NCBI GenBank assembly: GCA_030638405.1
Contig: DAOWER010000305.1
Location: 1 to 9,106, forward strand
Source: Candidatus Eiseniibacteriota bacterium
GTDB taxonomy: Bacteria; Joyebacterota; Joyebacteria; Joyebacterales; Joyebacteraceae
Reading direction: 5' to 3'
DNA length: 9,106 nt
Position numbers and translations under genes: made by a program. The notes under the pieces are model-generated. The model was not told the DNA's origin, ran no database searches, and saw nothing but the letters and a program-made list of their open reading frames with translations. Of this stretch, positions 1 through 8,028 are shown one piece after another (within the stretch, counting starts at the first letter, position 1; each line of letters starts with the position of its first letter).

Positions 1-116
1 TCAGTTAGTATTAAACCATCAAAGTATCGATAGAGAATCAGGGATGATATGCATGTAACCGGGACGTGCTCTATCCGGCTTTGAGGGAAGGCAGGACCTT
101 AGCGGGCAGGTCACTC

Positions 117-149
117 GACAGAACGTGCACCTGGCTGCACCGTTCTGTC
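117..149. terminator. Strong bulged hairpin, possible terminator
   Basis: GACAGAAC (117-124) pairs with GTTCTGTC (142-149). The stem continues with GTGCA (125-129) against TGCAC (136-140), leaving one bulged base at 141 and a six-base loop (130-135). That makes 13 base pairs with one bulge. There is no T-tract on either side, so this is not a classical intrinsic terminator. It lies about 170 bases beyond the stop of the leftward operon's last gene and may mark its transcript end. A structural RNA element or protein-binding palindrome is the alternative. Confidence 0.45.
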
Positions 150-184
150 AGGCAGGTAGCGGCACGGAGGCCAATATGCCACAT

Positions 185-213
185 GCGCTCACACTCAGCG
201 TGAGTGAGAGCGC
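185..213. terminator. Strong hairpin with triloop, possible terminator
   Basis: GCGCTC (185-190) pairs with GAGCGC (208-213), then an A/A mismatch (191/207), then CACTCA (192-197) pairs with TGAGTG (201-206) around a GCG loop. This gives 12 pairs in a near-perfect palindrome. It is the nearer of two tandem hairpins downstream of the eIF-2B-family gene, about 100 bases past its stop. No run of T follows in either direction. Terminator function on the leftward transcript is an inference from position. Confidence 0.45.
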
Positions 214-315
214 GGGTTCTGTTTCGCCAGGATACTGGGATGGAGAGTGACGGCGGGTACCAGGGTCTTCTCGCTGGACCCCAAGGTAAGATCGTTCAGT
301 TGTGTTGGCGCGCTC

Positions 316-1251
316 CTAGGACGTCGTCTCGACCGCGCGGGGGAACAGGATCTCGAGGAGAGTCGGAGCCACCGGTCTCGACATGATCCTCGTCGAGACT
401 TCCTCGGCGCCCAGGATACCTTCCTCCGTGATGATTCCCTCGACGAGCGACAGGGGGACGCGCTCGAAGTAGCGGTTCTCGACCGTCACCCCCGGCGGGG
501 GATCGGCCATGACCTCACTCGGGTCCCAGACGCGGTCCGGGCGTCCCCTCGCGCCTTCGGCTATGAACTTGTCGAGCAGCGCCGCAACGTAGACCGGAAC
601 ACCGGCCTCTTTCGCCGCCACCGCCAGCGGGTACGTTCCCACCTTGTTAACGAAGTCGCTTTCCGAAACCGCGTCGGCCCCGACCAGCACCAGCTGGGTC
701 CGCTCGACCAGCCCGGGGAGTGCCGCGTCGACCACCAGTGTGACGGGTATGCCCCACGCGGGGAGACTGGTTCCGAACTCGACCCCCTCGTTGGAGGGGC
801 GGGATTCCGAGACCACGACGCTGACCTCTACGCCGCTTCTGACCGCGGCGTCCAGAACCGCACGAACGCTCTCGCTCGTGCTCACCGTCGCGACCGTGCC
901 ACCCGCAGGCACCAGCGCCGCTCCCTCGAGCCCGAGCTCCTCGAGCTGCGTCTCGCCCGATTCCCAGATCCTGCTGCACTCCATGTAGACGACGCGCCTG
1001 GCTGTGTCCGGGGAAACGCCCGACAGAATGGACCTCTCAGCAGCGCTGAGCACCTGGCTGACGAGATTGATGATGGAAGCCATCTCGCGCTTCGCTCTGA
1101 CAAGCTCACGACAGGCCTTGTGGAGCTCTTCCCAGAACGCCCCGGGATTCGAGGCTTCGGAGGCCTCGACCATCTCGGCCAGTTCTCTCGCCGCCAGCCT
1201 CGTGAGCACGGACGCGCTCGATGTGGAGTCCTTCGCTATGGCCTCGAACAA
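316..1251 (-). CDS. eIF-2B alpha/beta/delta family protein
   Basis: A 311-residue protein of the family that includes eukaryotic eIF2B regulatory subunits, archaeal ribose-1,5-bisphosphate isomerase and methylthioribose-1-phosphate isomerase (MtnA). An N-terminal helical domain spans about 1-105. A Rossmann-like domain follows, with TVSTSES at 122-128, an SESRPSNEG segment at 148-156, GADAV at 191-195 followed by NKVGTY at 202-207, and ENRYFERVP near 258-266. The isomerases use a Cys in the first motif (THCNS in ribose-1,5-bisphosphate isomerase) and an Asp in GAD. Here the Cys position aligns by eye to Ser124, while Asp193 is kept, so isomerase activity is doubtful. The substrate is unknown; a sugar-phosphate or nucleotide sensor is possible. 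I chose a TTG start because AAGGA lies 7 nt upstream, and the longer in-frame ATG extension merely shadows the preceding permease gene. It is the last gene of the transporter operon, 23 nt after the second permease. Family confidence is high, function low. Confidence 0.82.
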   Translation of the reverse strand: MFEAIAKDSTSSASVLTRLAARELAEMVEASEASNPGAFWEELHKACRELVRAKREMASIINLVSQVLSAAERSILSGVSPDTARRVVYMECSRIWESGETQLEELGLEGAALVPAGGTVATVSTSESVRAVLDAAVRSGVEVSVVVSESRPSNEGVEFGTSLPAWGIPVTLVVDAALPGLVERTQLVLVGADAVSESDFVNKVGTYPLAVAAKEAGVPVYVAALLDKFIAEGARGRPDRVWDPSEVMADPPPGVTVENRYFERVPLSLVEGIITEEGILGAEEVSTRIMSRPVAPTLLEILFPRAVETTS

Positions 1252-1258
1252 GGTAGTT

Positions 1259-1263
1259 TCCTT
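1259..1263 (-). promoter_or_regulatory. Ribosome binding site deciding the TTG start
   Basis: On the minus strand AAGGA is followed by 7 nt and then TTG (1251-1249). It falls in the 23-nt gap after the second permease stop (1275-1277). This supports a TTG start for the eIF-2B-family gene over the ATG at 1455, which lies deep inside the permease gene. Confidence 0.6.
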
Positions 1264-1274
1264 TCGTCCCCGTG

Positions 1275-2528
1275 TCAGGCGTATCTCGACATGGCCTCGA
1301 CGGGGTCCAGTTTCGATGCCTTCAGGGCGGGGTAGAGGCCGAACAGGAACCCCACGGCCACCGAGAACGACATGCCCAGCGCCACGCCGGTCATCGACAC
1401 CGGGATGACGAAGTCCTGGCCCATCTGTGTGGCGGCGAACGTGATGAGGGCGCACAGGCCCGCGCCGAGCGCGACTCCGATCAGACCTCCCACGACGCTG
1501 ATGGTCACGGACTCCACGATGAACTGCTGGAATATGGCCCGGTCCTCGGCGCCGACGGCCTTCCTTATGCCGATCTCACGCAGGCGTTCGTTGACAGAGA
1601 TGATGAGGACCGAAAGGAGCCCGATTCCTCCGACGAGAAGCGAGACCGTGGCGATGCTGGAGAGGATCGTGTTCCACGTGCTCGTGATCTGCTCTACCCC
1701 CGCGATGGCCTCGGCTATCTGCTCGGCGACGTTCTCTATCTGGAAGTCCTCTATCTGACGGTGCTCCCTGACGAGCGTCGTGTGTATCTTCTCGTAGGCC
1801 GCACCGATGTCCGAGCCGTCGCGGATCCTGATGGCCAGGTAGTCGACGCGCTTGGAGCCCGTGAGATAGTGCATGCTCGTGGTCACGGGTATGTAGACGC
1901 GCTCCTGGTCCTCCTCCTGGCCGCTGTTCCCGAACATCTCGCTGAACTCCTTCATCCGGAGCACACCCACGATGCGGAAGCTCTGGTTGTCGATGAGCAT
2001 GTCCTCGCCGACCGCGTTGGCTTCGCCGAAGAGGTCCTCCTTGATCAACTGGCCGAGGACGACCACTCGCGCGCTTTTCTCGACGTCGATCCACGTGAGC
2101 GGCCGGCCCTCGCCGATCTCGAGCTTGAGAAGCGGAAACCCGTCGGGGGTGGCGCCGAAGACGTGGAAGTGCCTGGCCTCGCTGCCCGCGCGCCCGACGA
2201 CGCGCGAGTCTACGGCGGGAGTGAGCCACTCTATCTCGGGGACCTCTCTTCGGAGTACCTCCGTGTCCTCGAGCGTCAGCCCCTTGGAGGCCTTGAGGCT
2301 TGCCAGGCCGTCGGGATTGTCGGGCGGCCTGGACCCGACGAAGAAGACGTTGTCGTAGCCCAGCTGGTCGAAGTCCTCCATGATGCGCGTGCTGATGCCG
2401 CCGACGAACGAGAACATGGCGATGACGGACGCGACGCCGACGACGATGCCGAACAGCGTCAGCGCCGAGCGCAACTTGTGCGACCAGATGGAGGCGAGTC
2501 CTCCGCCGATGCTTTCGAGGACGTTCAC
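1275..2528 (-). CDS. ABC transporter permease, MacB/FtsX family (second)
   Basis: A 417-residue inner-membrane permease. Visible parts are a short cytoplasmic N-terminus (MNVLESIGGGLASIWSHKLR), TM1 at about 20-42, a large periplasmic MacB_PCD-type domain (about 45-280), and a C-terminal FtsX domain with TM2 (about 287-311), TM3 (about 338-368) and TM4 (about 379-400). The cytoplasmic loop NERLREIGIRKAVGAEDR (313-330) is the family's coupling-helix region that contacts the ATPase. The C-terminus, with 'YPALKASKLDPVEAM' near 399-413, is also typical. The start is GTG, placed by alignment with the paralogous upstream permease (MNLVESIGAG). AGGAG overlaps the upstream stop, about 12 nt before the GTG, which is long and suggests translational coupling. 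In this family such permeases transmit ATPase motion to the periplasm (mechanotransmission) for export of lipoproteins, macrolides, peptides or lipids. The substrate cannot be read from the sequence. It is a paralogue, not a copy, of its neighbour. Confidence 0.93.
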   Translation of the reverse strand: MNVLESIGGGLASIWSHKLRSALTLFGIVVGVASVIAMFSFVGGISTRIMEDFDQLGYDNVFFVGSRPPDNPDGLASLKASKGLTLEDTEVLRREVPEIEWLTPAVDSRVVGRAGSEARHFHVFGATPDGFPLLKLEIGEGRPLTWIDVEKSARVVVLGQLIKEDLFGEANAVGEDMLIDNQSFRIVGVLRMKEFSEMFGNSGQEEDQERVYIPVTTSMHYLTGSKRVDYLAIRIRDGSDIGAAYEKIHTTLVREHRQIEDFQIENVAEQIAEAIAGVEQITSTWNTILSSIATVSLLVGGIGLLSVLIISVNERLREIGIRKAVGAEDRAIFQQFIVESVTISVVGGLIGVALGAGLCALITFAATQMGQDFVIPVSMTGVALGMSFSVAVGFLFGLYPALKASKLDPVEAMSRYA

Positions 2529-2543
2529 GTGTTCTGTATTCTC

Positions 2544-3779
2544 CTATTCGTAGCGGAGCGCTTCGACCGGGTTCAGCCTGCCCGCCTTCATCGCCGGGAA
2601 GAGCCCGAACACGAGCCCCACGCCGACGGCGCACAGGAACGCGGACAACATTATCCCGGGCGAGAGCGACGTGGGCATACCCAGCACGCCGCTGACGACG
2701 GCGACCAGGCCGAGACCCACGACCAGCCCGACGACGCCGCCCGCTGCCGTCACTACCACGGCCTCCACCAGGAACTGCATGAAGAGGTCACGGTCAGAAG
2801 CGCCTATGGCCTTCCTGACGCCTATCTCGCGGATGCGCTCCGTGATGGACGCCAGCATGATGTTCGCGATGACCACGCCGCCGACGAAGAGTGAGACGAA
2901 GGCGATGGCCCAGAAGATGATGTTGAAGAAGCCCTCTTGCTCGCTTCGCTGCTGCATCTGCTCAGACTTGGCCTCGAGGTTGAAGTCCTCGACGCCGTGG
3001 CGCCGCGTCAGCAGCGTTCTGGTCTCCTCCATCAGCGTGGGGACCAGGTCGACCGTCTTGGCGGCTATTTCGAGCCCGCCCAGGCGGTCGCTGACGGTGA
3101 ACCGCTTGATCATCGTCGTGATGGGTATGTAATGCGAGCGGTTGAACCACTCGAGGACGTTCCTGTCGCCTCCGGCCCCTCCACCCTGGAAGTAGAACTC
3201 CTTCTTGGCCATGATGCCGACCACCACGAACGGCACGCCGTCCACCAGGATCGTCTTGCCGATGGCCTCCTGGTCTCCGAAGAGGTCGTCCCTGTAGGTG
3301 GGGCCCATCACGATGACGTTAGCGTAGTTCTCGCAGTCCTTGTCGGAAAGCCACCGTCCCTCGCCGAGTGGCATGGTGTCGGCGTAGGGGTACTCGCGGT
3401 TCGTGCCCAGGACCTTCATCTGGTACGTCTTGTCTCCGTACGATACGGTCTGGAAGCGCACGATCTCCGGATCGACGTAGCCGACGCTGGAGCATTCGTC
3501 CTGGATGGCCTGAGCGTCCCGGTACGTAAGCTGCTCCGAGGCCTTCTCCGCGGCGGTCATCATCAGGTGGTCGATGCGCCTGTTGGTGATGCGTATCTCC
3601 CTCAGGCCCCCCATCTCGTCGAAGAACGCCAGCGATTGCTGTTCGCCGCCCCGCATGAGCGCCAGAACCGTGACGACAGACGCGACGCCCAGGACTATGC
3701 CGACGACGGTGATAACGGCGCGGCCCCTGTGAGAGGCCATGTCTCGCACGCCCGCACCGATGCTCTCGACCAGATTCAC
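2544..3779 (-). CDS. ABC transporter permease, MacB/FtsX family (first)
   Basis: A 411-residue inner-membrane permease with the same plan as the next gene: TM1 at about 20-42, a periplasmic MacB_PCD-like domain (about 45-280), then TM2 (about 286-309), TM3 (about 339-366) and TM4 (about 375-397). The coupling loop TERIREIGVRKAIGASDR (313-330) and the tail with 'FPAMKAGRLNPVEALRYE' are diagnostic of the family. The periplasmic domain differs strongly from the partner's and contains a glycine-rich stretch (FQGGGAGG). The GTG start directly abuts the TAG stop of the ATPase gene with no gap, and GGAGGG lies 9 nt upstream inside the ATPase gene, so translation is very likely coupled. MacB itself is a homodimer with a fused ATPase. 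Here the ATPase is separate and two different permeases are encoded together, which suggests a heterodimer. That pairing is an inference. Confidence 0.93.
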   Translation of the reverse strand: MNLVESIGAGVRDMASHRGRAVITVVGIVLGVASVVTVLALMRGGEQQSLAFFDEMGGLREIRITNRRIDHLMMTAAEKASEQLTYRDAQAIQDECSSVGYVDPEIVRFQTVSYGDKTYQMKVLGTNREYPYADTMPLGEGRWLSDKDCENYANVIVMGPTYRDDLFGDQEAIGKTILVDGVPFVVVGIMAKKEFYFQGGGAGGDRNVLEWFNRSHYIPITTMIKRFTVSDRLGGLEIAAKTVDLVPTLMEETRTLLTRRHGVEDFNLEAKSEQMQQRSEQEGFFNIIFWAIAFVSLFVGGVVIANIMLASITERIREIGVRKAIGASDRDLFMQFLVEAVVVTAAGGVVGLVVGLGLVAVVSGVLGMPTSLSPGIMLSAFLCAVGVGLVFGLFPAMKAGRLNPVEALRYE

Positions 3780-4472
3780 CTAGCGCGGCCCTCCGTTGCC
3801 CCTGTCCTCCGCGACCGCGCCGTCCTCGAAGCGGACGATCCTATGCGCGTGGTCGGCCACGTTGGCGTCGTGTGTGACGATGACGACTGTGCGTCCCTCG
3901 CGGTGCAGGCCGTCGAGAATGTCCATGATCTCGCGTCCGGTCTTCTGGTCCAGGTTGCCCGTGGGCTCGTCGGCCAGCAGGATGCTGGGCTTGTTGACCA
4001 GAGCTCTCGCGATCGCGGCGCGCTGTCGCTCGCCGCCAGAGAGCTCGTTGGGCTTGTGTCTGAGCCTGTGCCCCAGGCCCAGACGCTCCAGCTGCTCGGA
4101 GGCCTTTTGCGCGCGCTCGGCCTTGCCCATCGACCCGTGGTAAACGAGCGGCAAGGACACGTTCGAGACCAGGTCGATCCTCGGGAGCAGATTGAAGTTC
4201 TGAAAGACGAACCCGATCTTCTTGTTGCGCACGCGGGCCAGGTCACGCCCCTGGAGGCCCGAAACCTCGCTTCCGTCCAGCACGTAGCTGCCCGAAGACG
4301 GCGTGTCCAGGCATCCGAGGATGTGCATCAGCGTCGACTTGCCCGACCCCGAGGGCCCCATGATGGCCAGGTACTCGCCCTCGCTGATCTCCATGGACAC
4401 GCCCCTCAAGGCCTGCACCTCCACCGCGCCCAGGTCGTAGCTCTTGGTGAGGTCCCTCGTTGCGATCAGCAC
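3780..4472 (-). CDS. ABC transporter ATP-binding protein, MacB/LolD type
   Basis: A 230-residue cytoplasmic nucleotide-binding subunit that powers the two permeases. All motifs are intact: Walker A GPSGSGKST (39-47), Q-loop Gln91 in FVFQNFNLLP, signature LSGGERQRAAIARAL (144-158), Walker B ILLADEP (164-170) with catalytic Glu169, D-loop NLD (173-175) and switch His201. The FQNFNLLPRIDLVSNVSLPL wording is typical of the LolD/MacB/FtsE/YknY subgroup. A longer frame open to 4535 exists, but I chose the GTG at 4472: it follows the adaptor's TAG stop by one base, a GGGAGGGG ribosome binding site lies 6 nt upstream, and residue 1 begins the usual 'xLIATRDLTKSY' strand. Overlap with the adaptor coding sequence makes the longer start unlikely. 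A fully active ATPase is expected. Confidence 0.96.
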   Translation of the reverse strand: MLIATRDLTKSYDLGAVEVQALRGVSMEISEGEYLAIMGPSGSGKSTLMHILGCLDTPSSGSYVLDGSEVSGLQGRDLARVRNKKIGFVFQNFNLLPRIDLVSNVSLPLVYHGSMGKAERAQKASEQLERLGLGHRLRHKPNELSGGERQRAAIARALVNKPSILLADEPTGNLDQKTGREIMDILDGLHREGRTVVIVTHDANVADHAHRIVRFEDGAVAEDRGNGGPR

Positions 4473-4473
4473 G

Positions 4474-5676
4474 CTAGCCCCTCCCGCCGCGGGCCATGCG
4501 CTGACGTCTCTCTTCGTCCTCCGAGAGCTCTCCACCCTCGAGTTCCGGATCGTAGAGCGTCACTGTCTCGCCCTCTTCGAGTCCCTCCACGATCTCGACG
4601 GTCGAGATGTTGCTGATCCCGGTGACGACGTCACGCTCGATCGGCTCGTCCTCGCTGCCGTCCATCACGTAGGCAACGTAGCGCCCCTGCTTCTTGAACA
4701 CGGCCTCGACAGGGACCGTGAGTATGTCCGTCTTGTGGTCGCCCTGGATCTCTATGTTGGCGGTCATGCCGGGCCTGAGGCGCTCGTCCGAGTCGAGGAT
4801 GTCGATCTCGACGTCGAAGATCTTCACCCCCTGCTCGTCGCGCGCAGCCGGTGCGATGTGAGTGATGAGGCCGTTGTACTTGACGTTGGGATAGGCGTCG
4901 ACGTCGATGACCACGTCCTGCCCGAAGCGTATCCTGCCCACGTCGACTTCGTTGACTCCCGCCCGGATCTGCATCTTCGAGAGGTTGGCGACAATCATGA
5001 GGGTCGTACCGCTGGTGTACGACACGGCGCCGGAGGTTACGATCTCGCCTTCTTCCACGTCGACGCGGATGACCGAACCCGACGCGGGGGAGAGGATCTC
5101 GAGAAGCTCCTCCGCCTCCGCCTCGAGATCCATCGAGACCCCGTCCTCCTCGGCTAGCCTCATCTGCTCGAAGGCCGACCGGTACTCGATCTTCGCGATA
5201 TCGTAGTCGTCCTTCGAGAGACGGAGCTCCTCGTCCGAGATGTGGCCGGCATCGTGAAGCTCGATGTCCCGTTCGTAGTCCTGTCTCGCGCGGTCCATGT
5301 TCACCCTGGCACGACCGTACCCGCTCTTCAGGCTCGCGACCGTCCGCGCTTGGGCCATGTCGGGCTCGACCTTCGCGAGCAGGTCGCCCTTGAGGACGGT
5401 CTGGCCCTCGCTGACGTGCAGGCTCCTGATCTTCCCGCTGATCTTGGACTTCACCATCACCATCGCCTCGGGCTGGATCTCACCGACCTCGGTCAGAAGA
5501 ACGGAGATGTCGCCCGTCTCACACGTGCCCGTCCGCCCGCCCAGGATCGTCTCCCCGCCTTCGGACGCCGTCTGGGCGTTCGCCTCACCGTCTCCGCGCC
5601 TGCTCTGCTGGACGATCACCACGATGATCACAAGTACCACGATGACCGGGACTATCCACTTGAGGTGCCTCTTCAT
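4474..5676 (-). CDS. HlyD/MacA-family periplasmic adaptor (membrane fusion protein)
   Basis: A 400-residue adaptor of the RND/MFP family, the first gene of the transporter operon. An N-terminal uncleaved membrane anchor (about 6-22, almost all Ile/Val/Leu after MKRHLKW) is followed by a barrel-sandwich (lipoyl-like) first half (about 72-108, SKISGKIRSLHVSEGQTVLKGD). An alpha-hairpin/coiled coil comes next (about 109-190). The second lipoyl half is at about 196-232 (SPASGSVIRVDVEEGEIV), then a beta-barrel (about 235-312, with LRPGMTANIEI at 300-310) and a membrane-proximal domain (about 315-378). The C-terminus is charged. In the MacA model it would sit on the permease periplasmic domains and bridge to an outer-membrane TolC-type channel, but none is encoded in this window. 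The ATG start has a GGGGGG-rich ribosome binding site a few nt upstream. A sigma70-like promoter lies about 60 bases upstream. YknX-like adaptors are the other close comparison. Confidence 0.93.
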   Translation of the reverse strand: MKRHLKWIVPVIVVLVIIVVIVQQSRRGDGEANAQTASEGGETILGGRTGTCETGDISVLLTEVGEIQPEAMVMVKSKISGKIRSLHVSEGQTVLKGDLLAKVEPDMAQARTVASLKSGYGRARVNMDRARQDYERDIELHDAGHISDEELRLSKDDYDIAKIEYRSAFEQMRLAEEDGVSMDLEAEAEELLEILSPASGSVIRVDVEEGEIVTSGAVSYTSGTTLMIVANLSKMQIRAGVNEVDVGRIRFGQDVVIDVDAYPNVKYNGLITHIAPAARDEQGVKIFDVEIDILDSDERLRPGMTANIEIQGDHKTDILTVPVEAVFKKQGRYVAYVMDGSEDEPIERDVVTGISNISTVEIVEGLEEGETVTLYDPELEGGELSEDEERRQRMARGGRG

Positions 5677-5733
5677 CCTGTTCCCCCCGTGCGTGCCGTT
5701 CAGGAATGCGCTCTGTCCTGGGTTCCACTTCAG

Positions 5734-5762
5734 ATTCTACTCGACACATTGGACACCGGCAA
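5734..5762 (-). promoter_or_regulatory. Sigma70-like promoter of the transporter operon
   Basis: On the minus strand TTGCCG (5762-5757, 4 of 6 to consensus) and TAGAAT (5739-5734, 5 of 6) are separated by exactly 17 bp. The predicted transcript would start near 5727 and carry a leader of about 50 nt before the adaptor's ATG at 5676. It is the best promoter match seen in the intergenic region and is oriented correctly for the five-gene operon. No operator palindrome is obvious beside it. Confidence 0.5.
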
Positions 5763-5892
5763 GCAGCGTCAGGTTTGGCCCGACACCGTAGAAACCGCCC
5801 GCTCTTCCGTGTATACTCGACCTGTTCCACGTCCATTCGGCCCAAAGTATCGCAGGCGGATCGCCCGACCCCCACCAGGCCGGGCGTCGCGC

Positions 5893-5960
5893 ATGGGTCC
5901 GGAGTCATGAATGGGCGCGTCGTCGCGCCCCGCCTCGGCATCTGACGCGGCGGAGGCCGC
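5893..5960 (+). promoter_or_regulatory. Possible regulatory leader of the ABC-F gene
   Basis: Three small elements lie just upstream of the ABC-F start. Two short frames overlap by ATGA: 5893-5910 (MGPES) and 5907-5945 (MNGRVVAPRLGI, 12 codons). GGGCGCG (5913-5919) pairs perfectly with CGCGCCC (5924-5930) around TCGT, inside the second frame. GCGGC (5947-5951) pairs with GCCGC (5956-5960) around GGAG, right after that frame's stop. The gene's own AGGGA (5966-5970) is 8 nt before its ATG. Several antibiotic-resistance ABC-F genes are known to use leader-peptide attenuation, and this layout is compatible with that. The GGAG before the 12-codon frame is only 2 nt from its ATG, too close to be a good ribosome binding site, so the idea remains weak. 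Confidence 0.25.
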
Positions 5961-5978
5961 TTTCCAGGGACTAGACTG

Positions 5979-7937
<1,959 letters not shown>

Positions 7938-8028
7938 GTCCCGAGGATCCCGCGCGCCACCGCCACATCCCGGGGCCGCCGCGAGCGGCGCGCACCCGAG
8001 AGCCGACGAGCTGAAGGCCCCACATGAC

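Larger units (their letters stand above)
1..315. other. Intergenic region with AT-rich edge and hairpins
   Basis: No convincing gene is visible here. The first 60 bases are clearly AT-rich (about 35% G+C by count) in an otherwise GC-rich window and include the palindromes TATCGATA (25-32) and ATGCAT (49-54). From about 95 onward the region carries several inverted repeats: a small GACCT/AGGTC stem (95-99 with 108-112) and two strong hairpins listed separately. The region lies 3' of the leftward eIF-2B-family gene, so it would form the end of that operon's transcript, or a structured RNA, or the upstream region of a gene beyond the left edge. It does not resemble a tRNA, SRP RNA, RNase P RNA or tmRNA as far as can be judged by eye. 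Confidence 0.5.
5677..5978. other. Divergent intergenic region
   Basis: 302 bases between the leftward adaptor gene and the rightward ABC-F gene. It holds a good leftward sigma70-like promoter (5734-5762). Nearer the ABC-F start it holds two small hairpins and two short open frames (listed separately). A rightward promoter is less clear: TATACT at 5812-5817 is a good -10 match, but nothing resembling TTGACA lies 16-18 bp upstream (the 17-bp position reads TAGAAA). A 79-codon open frame running 5706-5945 looks like chance in GC-rich DNA: it has an Arg/Pro-rich composition and no recognisable domain. Confidence 0.6.

Noticed and set aside
17..22. TTGATG on the minus strand as a -35 element for a gene beyond the left edge
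   Set aside because: The matching -10 would lie outside the window, so it cannot be tested.
247..1335. 362-codon plus-strand open frame opposite the eIF-2B-family gene
   Set aside because: Its translation is Arg/His/Asp-rich without domain character, whereas the minus strand encodes recognisable family motifs.
1252..1455. N-terminal extension of the eIF-2B-family gene to an ATG at 1455
   Set aside because: The extra 68 codons overlap the permease C-terminus in another frame and are Arg/His/Pro-rich; the TTG at 1251 has a good ribosome binding site.
4473..4535. N-terminal extension of the ABC ATPase to 4535
   Set aside because: The extra 21 codons overlap the adaptor's coding end. The GTG at 4472 has an ideal ribosome binding site and matches the usual start of the family.
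1272..4616. Long open frames on the plus strand opposite the permeases, ATPase and adaptor (540 and 559 codons)
   Set aside because: They lie antisense to clearly conserved ABC genes. Their Asp/Arg/His/Glu/Leu-rich translations show no domain; they arise from third-position GC bias.
5789..5817. Rightward promoter with TATACT as -10 for the ABC-F gene
   Set aside because: The -10 is good, but the hexamer 17 bp upstream (TAGAAA) is a poor -35 and no properly spaced extended -10 TGN is present.
5706..5945. 79-codon plus-strand frame in the divergent intergenic region
   Set aside because: It overlaps the operon promoter and has a random, Arg/Pro/Ser-rich composition with no ribosome binding site seen. 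Only its last 12 codons are considered, as a possible leader peptide.
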